A stretch of DNA of 64,000 nt, from the NCBI GenBank assembly GCA_963718775.1, contig OY970377.1, positions 682,001 through 746,000 of the forward strand, written 5' to 3'. Of the stretch, positions 17,907 to 29,788 are shown piece after piece. Position 1 is the stretch's first letter, and the number at the start of each line of letters is the position of its first letter. The notes beneath the pieces were generated by a model. That model worked only from the letters and a program-made list of their open reading frames with translations, had not been told where the DNA came from and ran no database searches. The stretch comes from VRUE01 sp963718775 (GTDB lineage Bacteria > Actinomycetota > Thermoleophilia > Solirubrobacterales > 70-9). The position numbers and the translations under genes are program-made.

Positions 17907-19225
17907 GCGATCGCTACTCGCAAGTCGTCAACTCGCCGCCGGGGCGCTTCATCGCCCCCCGCATCGGGCTTCCCCAGCCGGCCCGGCTCGAGCGCCACGC
18001 GGTCGGCACGCCGGTCGTCTCCGGTGCCGTCCTGGCGGGCGCCGCCCCCGGCGGGCGGCTCGACAAGCAGGTCGAGCGCCTGCTCGGCGAGATCGACGCG
18101 CCCCGTCCCGAGAAGTCCGACTCACCGGTCAAGGCGCTGGTCTTCGACGCGACCGGGATCACCGACTCGACCGAGCTGGTCGAGTTGCAGCGCTTCTTCC
18201 ACCCCAACGTCAAGCGGGTGCAGCACTCCGGCCGCGTCGTCGTGCTCGGCGCGCCACCGGCAGGCCTGCCGGTGCGGGCGGCAACCGCACAGCGAGCGCT
18301 GGAGGGCTTCACCCGTTCGCTCGCCAAGGAGATCGGCCGCGGCATCGCCGTGCAGCTCGTCCACGTCGCCGAGGGCGGCGAGGCGGAGATCGGCTCGACC
18401 CTACGCTTCCTGCTCTCGCCGCGCTCGGCCTACGTCTCCGGCCAGGTGATCGAGGTCGGCGCCGCGGTCGCCAAGGCGCCGGCGATCGACTGGTCCCAGC
18501 CGCTCGACGGCAAGATCGCCCTCGTCACCGGCGCCTCGCGCGGAATCGGCGAGGCGATCGCCGAGACCCTGCACCGCGACGGCGCCGGGCTGATCCTGCT
18601 CGACGTGCCGGCGCTCGCCGACGACCTCGCCAAGGTCGCCAAGCGGCTCGACGCCGAGACGATCGAGCTCGACATCACCGGGGAGGACGCGCCGGCGGCG
18701 ATCGCCGAGCAGCTCTCCGGGGGCGTCGACGTCGTCGTCCACAACGCCGGGGTCACCAAAGACCGCACGATCGCCAAGATGCCCGAGGAGCGCTGGAGCT
18801 CGCTGATGGAGATCAACCTCTCCAGCGAGGAGCGGATCAACGACGAGCTGCTCGACCGCAAGCTGCTGCGCGAGAACGGCCGCATCGTCTGCGTCTCCTC
18901 GATGAGCGGCGTCGCCGGCAACTCCGGCCAGACCAACTACGCCACCTCGAAGGCCGGCGTGATCGGCATGGTCGAAGCGCTGGCGCCACAGCTGGCAAAG
19001 CAGAAGGCGACGATCAACGCCGTCGCTCCCGGCTTCATCGAGACGCAGATGACGGCCAAGATGCCGGTCACGATCCGCGAAGCGGGCCGGCGGATGAACA
19101 GCATGTCGCAGGGCGGCCTGCCGGTCGACGTCGCCGAGACGATCGCCTGGTTCGCCAGCCCCGCCTCGGCCGGGGTCACGGGCAACACGGTCCGCGTCTG
19201 CGGTCAGAGCCTGCTGGGAGCCTGA
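17903..19225 (+). CDS. 3-oxoacyl-ACP reductase, long FabG4-like SDR
   Basis: 440 residues, roughly twice a standard SDR. GTG start with AGGAGG, overlapping the thiolase stop. The N-terminal half (to ~195) is a degenerate Rossmann domain without a glycine-rich loop. The C-terminal half is a complete SDR: TGASRGIGEAIA, HNAG, the catalytic Ser in VSSMSGVAGN and YATSKAG (YxxxK). This two-domain layout is that of mycobacterial FabG4 (Rv0242c), which reduces 3-ketoacyl-CoA. The neighbouring MaoC-type dehydratase and thiolase match the mycobacterial HtdX/FabG4/FadA5-like grouping. Confidence 0.87.
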   Translation: MSDRYSQVVNSPPGRFIAPRIGLPQPARLERHAVGTPVVSGAVLAGAAPGGRLDKQVERLLGEIDAPRPEKSDSPVKALVFDATGITDSTELVELQRFFHPNVKRVQHSGRVVVLGAPPAGLPVRAATAQRALEGFTRSLAKEIGRGIAVQLVHVAEGGEAEIGSTLRFLLSPRSAYVSGQVIEVGAAVAKAPAIDWSQPLDGKIALVTGASRGIGEAIAETLHRDGAGLILLDVPALADDLAKVAKRLDAETIELDITGEDAPAAIAEQLSGGVDVVVHNAGVTKDRTIAKMPEERWSSLMEINLSSEERINDELLDRKLLRENGRIVCVSSMSGVAGNSGQTNYATSKAGVIGMVEALAPQLAKQKATINAVAPGFIETQMTAKMPVTIREAGRRMNSMSQGGLPVDVAETIAWFASPASAGVTGNTVRVCGQSLLGA

Positions 19226-20166
19226 TGACGACGCGGACGCTCGACAGTCCCCCCAGCATCCTGCCGCTCTACGCGCGCGCCGCGGCGCCGATGATCCCGG
19301 GCGCCTCGCTACTGCCCTTCGTGCCCGGTCGCGGCAAGGAGATCCCCGAGATCGAACTGGTCCTGGGCAGCGTTCAGGCCGACCCCGAGCAGGTCGCCGC
19401 CTACGCCAAGGTCTGCGGCTTCGCGCTGCGCGACCACCTCCCCCCCACCTACCCGCATGTGCTCGCCTTCCCGCTGCACATGGCGGTGATGGCCGATGGC
19501 AGCTTCCCGTTCGGCGCCGTCGGCCTGGTCCACGTCGAGAACCAGATCGTCCAGCGGCGGCGGATCGCGATCGGCGAGCAGCTGACGATCCGCGTGCGGC
19601 CGACCGCGCTGCAGCCCCACTCCAAGGGCCGCACCTTCTCGCTGCTCACCAAGGTCAGCGCCGACGGCGAGGAGGTCTGGGAGAGCACCAGCACGATGCT
19701 GCGCCGCGGCCCGAGCGACACCGAGGCCCCTCCCAAGGACAACAACTCCGAACTGCATCAAATTTCCGGCCTAGCAGGCAGGGAATTTGATGCAGTTCGC
19801 GAGGCGGGCGCGGAGTGGAAGCTCGGCGGCGACCTCGGGCGGCGCTACGCGGCCGTCTCCGGTGACCGCAACCCGATCCACATGCACTCGTTGAGCGCCA
19901 AGGCGCTCGGCTTCCCGCGCGCGATCGCCCACGGCATGTGGACCAAGGCACGCTGCCTCGCCGCGCTGGAGAGCCGCCTGCCCGACGCCTTCCAGGTCGA
20001 CGTCCGCTTTCGCAAGCCGATCCTGCTTCCCGGCAAGGTCGAGTTCGCCAGCGACGGCGAGAACGACGAGATCGCATTCGCAGTGCGCGACGCAAAGCGC
20101 GACACACCGCACCTCGACGGCCGAATCGAGCCCTCCGAGGCCAAACCCAATGACGGGAGGAAGTAG
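19225..20166 (+). CDS. MaoC/FAS1-like (3R)-hydroxyacyl dehydratase with in-frame palindrome
   Basis: 313 residues; ATG overlaps the reductase TGA by one base. The N-terminal hot-dog domain (to ~165) is the non-catalytic FAS1-like half. The C-terminal hot-dog domain carries the hydratase motif YAAVSGDRNPIHMH...GFPRAIAHGMWT (Asp and His catalytic). Between the halves lies a 17-19 residue segment (NSELHQISGLAGREFDAVRE) encoded by a near-perfect hairpin that looks inserted: it interrupts the usual linker before AEWKLGGDLGRRYAAVSG. Family and operon position indicate hydration/dehydration of enoyl-CoA in the same cycle as the adjacent reductase. Confidence 0.87.
   Translation: MTTRTLDSPPSILPLYARAAAPMIPGASLLPFVPGRGKEIPEIELVLGSVQADPEQVAAYAKVCGFALRDHLPPTYPHVLAFPLHMAVMADGSFPFGAVGLVHVENQIVQRRRIAIGEQLTIRVRPTALQPHSKGRTFSLLTKVSADGEEVWESTSTMLRRGPSDTEAPPKDNNSELHQISGLAGREFDAVREAGAEWKLGGDLGRRYAAVSGDRNPIHMHSLSAKALGFPRAIAHGMWTKARCLAALESRLPDAFQVDVRFRKPILLPGKVEFASDGENDEIAFAVRDAKRDTPHLDGRIEPSEAKPNDGRK
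19749..19799. repeat. 51-bp palindromic insert inside the MaoC gene
   Basis: Perfect 16-bp arms (CGAACTGCATCAAATT and complement) with a 19-nt loop that contains its own stem GCCT-AGC-AGGC. The insert is a multiple of three and read through as coding. A sister copy with the same total length, loop length and nearly the same arms lies in the DUF255 gene at 28774-28824. Confidence 0.8.
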
Positions 20167-20168
20167 AG

Positions 20169-21506
20169 ATGCCCACCGCAACCGAGGACAAGGGGATGGC
20201 CGAGCGCAGCATGGGGTTCGGCCTGCGCTGGCTGAACCGGCTCGCCGGCTCTGACCTGCTCGACCGGATCCGCATCCGCAAGCAGGTCGAGCGAGCCTTG
20301 TTCACCGGCACCAAGACCGGCTTCCGCTCGGCGACCGCCGCCGGCCGCACCTTCAAGGCCGCGCAGAAGCTGACCGGCCCGGCCCGGCAGGCGCCGAGCA
20401 AGCCGCGCAGCCTCTTCGACATCAGCCCCGACGACGAGCAGCAGATGCTCCAGGAAGGCGTCCGCGACTTCGCCGAGACCAAGGTCCGCCCGGTCGCCGG
20501 CGAGGCCGACGCCGACCGCACGACCGCGGCAGAGCTGCTGGCCCAGGCCAACGAGCTCGGCATCAACATGCTCGGCGTCCCCGAGGAGCTCGGCGGCGTC
20601 ATGCACGAGCAGGCCGCCGTGACCAGCGTGCTGATCGGCGAGGCGCTCGCCCACGGCGACATGGGGATCGCCTACGCGGCGCTCGCCCCGGGCGCCGTTG
20701 CCACCGCGATCGGCCACTGGGGCACGGCCGAGCAGGAGGCGACCTACCTGCCCGCCTTCACCGGCGAGGACACCCCCGCCGCGGCGCTGGCGATGCTCGA
20801 GCCCAAGCCGCTCTTCGATCCGCTGACACTCGACACCAAGGCGCGCCGCGACGGCTCCGACTGGGTCCTCGACGGGGTCAAGTCGCTTGTCGCCCGTCCC
20901 GGCGATTGCGAGCTCTTCATCGTCGCCGCCGAGGCCGAGGGCCTCGGCCCGGCGCTCTTCGTGATCGAGTCCGGCACCGCCGGGCTCTCGAGCGAGCCCG
21001 AGCCGGCGATGGGGCTGCGCCCCGCCGCGACCGGCCGCCTCGTGCTCGAGGAGGTGCGCCTACCCGCCGCCGCCCTAATGGGCGACGGCGAGCGCGAGGC
21101 CTACATCGAGTGCGTGCAGCGCGCCCGGGTCGCCTGGTGCTCGCTGGCGATCGGCGCCGCCCAGGCGGTGCTCGACTACGTCATCCCCTACGTCAACGAT
21201 CGCACCGCCTTCGGCGAACCGATCTCCAACCGCCAGGCGGTCGCCTTCGGCGTCTCCGACATCGGCATCGAGTCCGACGGCATGCGGCTCGCCACCTACC
21301 GGGCCGCCAGCCGCGCCGACCAGGGCCAGGACTTCGCCCGCGAGGCGTCCCTGGCCCGCCAGCTCTGCGCCAAAAAGGGCATGCAGATCGGCTCCGAAGG
21401 AGTGCAGCTGCTGGGTGGTCACGGCTTCGTCAAGGACCACCCGGTCGAGCGCTGGTACCGCGACCTCCGTGCAGCGGGCGTCATGGAGGGCGCCCTGCTC
21501 GTCTAG
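20169..21506 (+). CDS. Acyl-CoA dehydrogenase (first of pair)
   Basis: 445 residues; ATG preceded by GGGAGGAAGTAGAG. A basic N-terminal extension (~80 residues) precedes the ACAD core (DEQQMLQEGVRDFAETKVRPVA...). Typical ACAD segments are GVPEELGG, ALAMLEP (flavin loop, altered from the usual AxTEP), QLLGGHGFVKDHPVERWYRDLR, and the C-terminal VMEGALLV, where E sits at the catalytic-base position. The altered flavin loop and early C-terminus suggest it may pair with the following ACAD as a heteromer, as several actinobacterial FadE pairs do. Confidence 0.82.
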   Translation: MPTATEDKGMAERSMGFGLRWLNRLAGSDLLDRIRIRKQVERALFTGTKTGFRSATAAGRTFKAAQKLTGPARQAPSKPRSLFDISPDDEQQMLQEGVRDFAETKVRPVAGEADADRTTAAELLAQANELGINMLGVPEELGGVMHEQAAVTSVLIGEALAHGDMGIAYAALAPGAVATAIGHWGTAEQEATYLPAFTGEDTPAAALAMLEPKPLFDPLTLDTKARRDGSDWVLDGVKSLVARPGDCELFIVAAEAEGLGPALFVIESGTAGLSSEPEPAMGLRPAATGRLVLEEVRLPAAALMGDGEREAYIECVQRARVAWCSLAIGAAQAVLDYVIPYVNDRTAFGEPISNRQAVAFGVSDIGIESDGMRLATYRAASRADQGQDFAREASLARQLCAKKGMQIGSEGVQLLGGHGFVKDHPVERWYRDLRAAGVMEGALLV

Positions 21507-21521
21507 AGCAAAGGCAAAGCC

Positions 21522-22732
21522 ATGATCAATCTCGAGATACCCAAGAAGTTCAAGCCGCTGGTAAGCCAGGCCAACCAGGTCGCCCAGGAGGTCTTCCGGC
21601 CGATCTCACGCAAGTACGACGAGGCCGAGCACTCCTATCCCAAGGAGCTCGACATGCTCGCCTCGCTGATCGACGGGATGAACGAGGGCAGCGACAGCGG
21701 CGCCGGCGCCGCCGGCGTGCGCCGCGAGTCCAACGGCAACGGCGACAGCGGCAACCGCAACGGCTCCAACCTCTCCACCGTGCTCGGCATCATCGAGCTC
21801 TGCTGGGGGGACGTCGGCCTGCTGCTCTCGATGCCCCGCCAGGGCCTCGGCAACTCGGCGATCGCCTCGGTGGCAAGCGACGAGCAGCTCGAGCGCTACG
21901 GCGGCAAGTGGGCGGCGATGGCGATCACGGAGCCCGAGGCAGGCTCCGACTCGGCCTCGATCCGCACCACGGCCGACCTCAGCGGCGACGAGTACGTGCT
22001 CAACGGCGAGAAGATCTTCGTCACCTCGGGCGACCGCGCCGACCTGATCGTCGTCTGGGCAACGCTCGACCGCAAAGTCGGGCGGGCGGCGATCAAGTCG
22101 TTCATCGTCGAGCGCGACAACCCAGGGCTGAAGCTGGACCGGCTCGAGCACAAGCTCGGCATCCGCGCCTCCGACACCGCCAACTTCACCCTGCAGAACT
22201 GCCGGGTGCCCAAGGAGGCGCTGCTCGGCGACCCGGAGGTCAACACCAAGCAGGGCTTCGGCGGCGCGATGCAGACCTTCGACAACACCCGGCCGCTGGT
22301 TGCCGGGATGGCGGTCGGCGTCGCCCGCGCCTCGCTGGAAGAGACGCGCAAGCGGCTCGCCGAGGCCGGAGTCGAGATCGACTACGACGCGCCGGCCTTG
22401 GGTCAGTCCGCCGCCGCTGCTCGCTACCTGGAGATGGAGGCCGACTACGAGGCCTCCTGCTGCTCACCCTGCAGGCGGCCTGGATGGCCGACAACGGCAA
22501 GCCAAACTCGCTACAAGCCTCGATGGCGAAGGCGAAGGCAGGACGCACCTGCGTCGACGTCTGTCTCGGCTGCGTCGAGCTCTGCGGCAGCGTCGGCTAC
22601 GCCGAGAACGACCTGCTCGAGAAGTGGGCCCGCGACGCCAAGATCCTCGACATCTTCGAGGGGACCCAGCAGATCCAGCTGCTGATCGTTGCGCGGCAGT
22701 TGCTGGGCAAGAGCTCTAGCGAGCTCAGGTAG
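21522..22732 (+). CDS. Acyl-CoA dehydrogenase (second of pair), one frameshift
   Basis: About 403 residues after correction. The core shows MAITEPEAGSDSASIRTTA (flavin/substrate loop), GEKIFVTSGDRAD, and the C-terminal DIFEGTQQIQLLIVARQLLG with the catalytic Glu. A glycine/serine/asparagine-rich loop (SDSGAGAAGVRRESNGNG) near residue 65 is unusual. The frame breaks near 22455 at GCCTCC-TGCTGC; adding one C restores ASLLLTLQAAWMADNGK, so a homopolymer error is likely. A cysteine-rich stretch (CVDVCLGCVELCGS) precedes the catalytic end. A 24-bp-stem hairpin begins one base after the stop. Confidence 0.82.
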
Positions 22733-22838
22733 AGGCAGAGGCGGAGACCCCTCCCCTGAGGCCGTCGCGCAGCTGAGTCGCTGTTCGGGGTTCAAACGTC
22801 CTTCCAGAGCCTCCGGGGAGGGGTCTCCGCCTCTGCCT
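22733..22838. repeat. Long hairpin element (24-bp perfect arms)
   Basis: Arms 22733-22756 and 22815-22838 are exactly complementary, around a 58-nt loop. The left arm begins directly after the acyl-CoA dehydrogenase stop codon. The loop shares CCGTCGCGCAGCTG, in opposite orientation, with the loop of the next hairpin. There is no T-run, so it is not a standard terminator. Confidence 0.75.
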
Positions 22839-22860
22839 TCTCGCGAGCCCTCTCCTCGCA

Positions 22861-22969
22861 GGTCGGGGTCGAGTGCCCCTCCCCGGGAGGCTCATGGGGC
22901 ACGGCACGAGCCCTGAGGGACGAACCAGCTGCGCGACGGCCTCCCGGGGAGGGGCACTCGACCCCGACC
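22861..22969. repeat. Long hairpin element (31-bp perfect arms)
   Basis: Arms 22861-22891 and 22939-22969 are perfectly complementary around a 47-nt loop. The right arm ends 20 nt before the acyl-CoA ligase GTG, so folding of the transcript could affect its translation. The arms do not resemble those of the preceding hairpin except for a CCCCTCCCC core, although the loops are related. Confidence 0.75.
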
Positions 22970-22989
22970 CGTAGGGCAGACTGCCGAGC

Positions 22990-24428
22990 GTGAATTTCAT
23001 CGAGGATGTGATGGAGGCGGCGCCCGCTTCGCGGCTGGGGATCGTTGCTGTTGATGCTGAGGGGAATCGGCGGGACTGGTACTTCGGGGAACTGATTGCC
23101 CAATCCGCCGGGCTCTCTGGAGCTTTTGCTGCTCGGGGCGTCAAGCGCGGCGACGTGGTGATGACGCTGGTGGGGAACCGGATCGAGTGGGCTCTCTCGC
23201 TGCTTGCTTGCTGGCGGATGGGAGCGGTGGCGTTGCCCTGCAACACGCAGTTGCGCAAGGGGGATCTCGAGCTGCGGATCGCTGCTGCCAATCCGAAGCT
23301 CTGCGTGGGCGAGGAACGCCTGCTCGCTGAGCTGCCGGACGGGGTGGCGGCGATGACGATGGCCGACGTGGCGGCCGTTCTCGACGAGGACCTTCCCCAG
23401 GAGACACCCGCCGCGATCGAGGCGATGGATCCCGAGGACCCGGCGCTGATCGTCTTCACTTCCGGCACCACTGGTGAGCCGCGCGGGGTGGTTCATGCCT
23501 ACCGCTACCTGCTCGGCCAGCGCGCCCAGGCCGAGCACTGGCTCGGCTCGCGCAAAGGCGAGCTGGTCTGGTGCACGACGGCGCCGGGCTGGTCGAAGTC
23601 GGCGCGCAACGTCTTCCTGGCGCCATGGCTGACCGGCGCCACCGCGGTCATCCACGACGGCCGCTTCGAGCCGGCCGAGCGGCTCGACCTCGTCGAAACA
23701 CTCAGCGTCAACGTGCTCTGCCAGGCGCCGACCGAGTACCGGATGCTGGCCAAGCGCGCCACCTTGCGCCCCCTCCCCCCCTGCGCCGCATGGTCTCCGC
23801 CGGCGAGGCGCTCGAGGCGGAGACGATCGCCGCCTTCCGCGAGACGCTCGGGCTCGAGCCCGCCGACGGCTACGGCCAGACCGAGACCGGCCACATCAGC
23901 GGCAACCTCGCCGGCGAGCCAGTCCGACCGGGGTCGATGGGCAAACCGCTGCCGGGGATCGCGACGCGGATCGTCGAGGGCGAGCTGCAGCTGCGCGTCG
24001 ACTCCTCCCCCACCTTTTTCTCGCGCTACCTCGACGGCGAGCGCTTCGAAGGCGAGTGGTGGCCAACCGGAGACCTGGTCCGCGCCGACGAGGACGGCTA
24101 CCTCCACTTCGAGGGTCGCGACGACGACATCATCGTCTCCTCCGGCTACCGGATCGGCCCCTTCGAGGTCGAGTCGGCGCTGCTCTCCCACCCCGACGTG
24201 GCCGAAGCCGCCGCGGTCGCCGCCCCCGACCCCGAGCGCGGCGCCGTCGTGCGGGCGATCGTCGTGCCCCGCGAGCGGGAGCCCAGCGAGGAGCTGGCCC
24301 ACGAGCTGCAGGAGCACTGCAAGCGCCAGACCGCTCCCTACAAGTTCCCCCGCATCGTCGAGTTCGCCGCCGAGCTGCCGAAGACGAGCAGCGGCAAGAT
24401 CAAGCGGGCTCAGCTGCGACGCGGCTAG
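22990..24428 (+). CDS. Acyl-CoA synthetase (AMP-forming), one frameshift
   Basis: About 480 residues after correction, a compact member of the ANL ligases. The AMP-binding P-loop is IVFTSGTTGEPRGVVH; further motifs are DGYGQTETGH (A5), WWPTGDLV (A7), GRDDDIIVSSGYRIGPFEVE (A8 hinge) and the C-terminal lysine in TSSGKIKRAQLRR (A10). It activates a carboxylate to acyl-AMP then acyl-CoA. The frame breaks in a run of C at ~23780: one more C joins LRPLP to PLRRMVSAGEALEAE. GTG start without a clear ribosome site. Its medium-chain-like size and the operon suggest it feeds the dehydrogenases upstream. Confidence 0.87.
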
Positions 24429-24476
24429 GCAGCTGACTTCCCCGCAACGGTTGTGGTGGCCGACCAGGACCCTCCC

Positions 24477-24746
24477 CTCAACACGTCCCGAGAACGGCTG
24501 AGACTCGAACGCGGTCTCAGGGTTCTCAAGCTTGTGGAAAAGCTTCAAGCCGCGATGACCCCTGGGGAGCGGGGCTTTCGAACTCGGTGTGCTTCACGGG
24601 CTGGTGGGTATGCCTCTGCGGGAATGTCGCGAAGCGGCGGAAATGCAATCCGATATCTGCGCGGCAAAGCCGCGCACCGACATAGTCGCTAAGCGAGCGA
24701 AGCTCGCGTGCGACATCAATTCCCGCAGAGGCATACCCACCAGCCC
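24477..24746 (+). repeat. Long-hairpin dispersed repeat, copy B
   Basis: A 28-bp perfect inverted repeat (24598-24625 and 24719-24746) bounds the 3' part. The 5' 120 bp (from ACACGTCCCGAGAACGGCTG) matches copy A's outer flank, in opposite orientation in the window. Inner small hairpins are GCGCGGCAAAGCCGCGC and GAGCGAAGCTC. Where the arms differ from copy A, both arms differ together. It sits between the acyl-CoA ligase and aminotransferase genes, on the same strand sense relative to the upstream gene as copy A is to pckG. Confidence 0.78.
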
Positions 24747-24806
24747 CCAACCAAGACCGCCCCGGCAATTTGGTCAGCGTGGAATCGACCATCTAGGCTT
24801 GAGCGA

Positions 24807-26168
24807 GTGGAGCAGATCGACCGCAAGCGGATCGCGGCGCTGACCGAGGCCCAGCAGGAGCTCTTCCGCAACAACACCGCCCAATCGGCGAAGGCCTTCG
24901 AGCGCGCGGTCAAGGTGATGCCCAACGGCGTCCCCTCCTCCTTCCAGGTCAACGACCCCTGGCCGATCTACATCGAGCGCGGCCAGGGCAGCCGCGTCTG
25001 GGACGTCGACGGCAACGAGTACACCGACTTCCACAACGGCTTCGGGGTGATGTGCATCGGCCATGCCAACCCGACCGTCGGCGCCGCGGTGAAGGCGCGG
25101 ATCGACGAAGGCACCCACTTCGCCGCCCCCACCGACGGCTCGATCGCCGTCGCCGAGGAGCTGACCCGCCGCTTCGGCCTCTCGCAGTGGCGCTTCAACA
25201 ACTCCGGCACCGAGGCGACGATGGACGCCGTCCACCTCGCCCGCGGCGCCACCGGCCGCGACACGATCCTCAAGATCGAGGGCTCCTACCACGGCCACCA
25301 CGACTCGGTGATGGTCTCGGTCTACCCACCGCTGGAGGCGCTCGGCGCCCGCGACGACCCGGTCAGCGTTCCCTACGGCGAGGGCACGCCGCGAGCGCTG
25401 ACCGAGCTGACCCGCGCCGTCCCCTTCAACGACGCCGAGGCCCTGGCAAGCGTGCTGGAGAAGATCGGCGAGCAGGTCGCCGGGCTGATCATGGAGCCGG
25501 CGATGATGAACATCAACATCATCCCGCCGCGCGATGGCTACCTGGAGCGGGTCCGCGAGCTGACCGCCCGCCACGGCGTCAAGCTGATCTTCGACGAGGT
25601 CAAGACCGGGGCGACGATCTCGGCCGGCGGCGCCACCGCCCGCTTCGGCGTCGTCCCCGACATGATCACCCTGGCCAAGGCGAGCTGTGGCGGCTACCCC
25701 GGCGGCGCGATCGGGATGAGCGAGGAGCTGGCGGCGATCGTCGCCGACGGCACGGTCAAGCAGTACGGCACCTTCAACGGCAACCCGCTGGTCATGGCCG
25801 CCGCCGAGGCGACCCTGACCGGAGTCCTCACCGACGACGTCTACGAGCGCTTCGAGGCGACCAACCGCCGCCTGCTCGACGGCTGCCAACAGATCATCGA
25901 CGGCTACGACCTGCCCGCCTACACCGAGGGCCTCGGCGCCAAGGGCTGCGTGGTCTTCTCACCGGAGCGCATGTACGAGTACCGCGACTACCTCAGCAAG
26001 GTCGACGACGAGCTCTCGACCCTGGCCTGGCTCTACCACATGAACCACGGCATCTTCATGACCCCGGGAGTCGAGGAGGAGTGGACGCTCTCGATCGCCC
26101 ACTCCGACGAGGACCTGCAGCGCTACCTAGACGCCTTCGAGGCCTTCGCCCGCGACGTCAGCGCCTGA
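24807..26168 (+). CDS. Class-III PLP aminotransferase, glutamate-1-semialdehyde-aminomutase-like
   Basis: About 453 residues. The PLP-phosphate region is NNSGTEATMDAVHLARG; the cofactor Asp lies in LIFDEVKTGA and the Schiff-base Lys in MITLAKASCGGYPGGAIG. Overall it is closest to the HemL branch (SYHGHHDSV, EPAMMNINIIPP), but no other heme genes are near and the FDEVKTG and C-terminal regions depart from HemL, so I do not assign hemL. The GTG start lacks a clear ribosome site; a TAGGCT box 7 nt upstream suggests a leaderless mRNA. Confidence 0.78.
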   Translation: MEQIDRKRIAALTEAQQELFRNNTAQSAKAFERAVKVMPNGVPSSFQVNDPWPIYIERGQGSRVWDVDGNEYTDFHNGFGVMCIGHANPTVGAAVKARIDEGTHFAAPTDGSIAVAEELTRRFGLSQWRFNNSGTEATMDAVHLARGATGRDTILKIEGSYHGHHDSVMVSVYPPLEALGARDDPVSVPYGEGTPRALTELTRAVPFNDAEALASVLEKIGEQVAGLIMEPAMMNINIIPPRDGYLERVRELTARHGVKLIFDEVKTGATISAGGATARFGVVPDMITLAKASCGGYPGGAIGMSEELAAIVADGTVKQYGTFNGNPLVMAAAEATLTGVLTDDVYERFEATNRRLLDGCQQIIDGYDLPAYTEGLGAKGCVVFSPERMYEYRDYLSKVDDELSTLAWLYHMNHGIFMTPGVEEEWTLSIAHSDEDLQRYLDAFEAFARDVSA

Positions 26169-26178
26169 CCGCCGACAG

Positions 26179-27629
26179 TTAGAGCGCCTCGGCGACCGCG
26201 ACCGGGCGGCCGAGGTGGTAGCCCTGGGCCATGTCGACGCCGTATTCGCGCAGCATCTTGTGGTGGTGTCGTCCTGGACGTACTCGGCGATCGTCGTCTT
26301 GCCCAGCCCACGAGCGATCTGGACGATCGCCTGCACGGTCAGCTGGTCGGCGTCGCTGTTGGGCAGGTCGCGGATGAAGGAGCCGTCGATCTTGATCAGG
26401 TCGAAGGGGATCTGCTTGAGGTAGTGGAAGGGGCCGAAGCCGGCGCCGTAGTCGTCGATCGCCACCTGGCAGCCGAACTCGGTCAGCCGGTCGGCGAAGC
26501 CGCCGGCCGCTTCGTAGTCGTGGACCCGCGCCGTCTCGGTCAGCTCGAAGGTGCAGCGGGCCGGGTCGGCATCGCCCTCGTCGAGGCGCCGCTCGATGAA
26601 TTCGAGCACCGAGAGGTCAGCGACCGAGGCGCCGGAGAGGTTGACGTGCAGGGAGACCGGCTCGCCGTTGCGCTCGCGCGTCGCCAGCAGCTCGAGGGCC
26701 TGTGCGACGACCCAGCGGTCGAGCTCCTGGACCATGCCGGAGCGCTCCGCCGCCTCGATGAAAGAGGCGGCCGGCAGCAGCTCGCCGTCGTCGCCGGTCA
26801 TCCGCAAGCAGCAGCTCGTAGCGCTCGATCCCGCCCGAGGCGAGGTCGCGGATCGGCTGGGTGTGGAGGCTGAGCCGGTCGTGGGTGAGCGCGTCGCGGA
26901 TCCTCGCCGTCGTCGTCTGGCGACGCTGCTGGGAGCGCTTCGGCTCACGGGGGTCCTGAAAGAGGGTGATCTGGTTGCGGCCTTCCTCCTTGGCCTGGTA
27001 CATCGCCTGGTCGGCGGCAAGCAGAACCGCCTCGGCGCCGATCTCACGCTCGCCGCCGAACATCGTGATGCCGACGCTGATCGTGGCGCTCGGAGCGTCC
27101 GGCGCCGGCGCCGTGTTCTCGGCGACCTGGGCGCGCAGGTCCTCGCCCAGCTGCAGCGCCCCGGCCGTGTCGGTCTGCGGCATCAAGCACCGCGAACTCG
27201 TCGCCGGAGAGACGGGCGACGATGTCGGTGGCGCGCATCCGCTCGCCCATGATCTCGGCGACCTGGCGGATCAGGTTGTCGCCGGCGTGGTGGCCGAAGC
27301 GAGTCGTTGACCGCCTTGAGGCCGTCGATGTCGATGATCATCACCGCCCCCTGGCCGCCGTAGCGGGCGCTGAAGGAGACGTACTGGTCGAGCTCGGAGC
27401 GGAAACGGCGACGGTCGAGCAGCCCTGTAAGCGAGTCGTGATCGGCGAGATAGCGCAGCTGGGCCTCGGTCTTTTCGGCCTGCTCGAGAGCTTCGTCGAC
27501 GACCTTGCGGTCCTCGGGGTCGAGTTTCGCGAGCACCGACTCGATCGCCGGATCGCTCTGAATTGGCAGCTTTTCGCTCGTCACCCAGTGAAGGTAGAAC
27601 TTTCCACACCCAATCGGATCGCGCTCCAC
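26179..27629 (-). CDS. GGDEF-EAL cyclic-di-GMP protein, about four frameshifts
   Basis: Reconstructed in order: N-terminal helical region (~1-45, EKTEAQLRYLADHDSLTGL), GGDEF domain with RLSGDEFAVL (SGDEF variant) and GITMFGGE, then an EAL domain starting ERYELLLRM with SLHVNLSGASV, FELTETA, AIDDYGAGF and FDLIKIDGSFI, ending AEYVQDD...MLREYGVDMAQGYHLGRP. It would make and/or degrade c-di-GMP; catalytic residues look largely kept. Breaks lie near 27300, 27182, 26806 and 26275; three are an extra T after GCT in coding sense, and each repair restores conserved sequence. A real pseudogene is possible but less likely. GTG start. No membrane segment is visible. Confidence 0.7.
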
Positions 27630-27755
27630 GCCTGAGCACTGGGATTGCGTACAAATTTCAGCTACCCCAGGGCAGCGAAAACTGAGCCTCTTGGCATTTG
27701 CGGTTACTTCTGGGTACCAACGGATACTTCATCCGTCCAGGGGTAGGGTCAAGCC

Positions 27756-29774
<2,019 letters not shown>

Positions 29775-29788
29775 AAGGATTGCACCCA

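Noticed and set aside
24807..26168. Naming the aminotransferase hemL
   Set aside because: It shares the fold and several motifs, but no heme genes are nearby and some key stretches differ, so only the class is stated.
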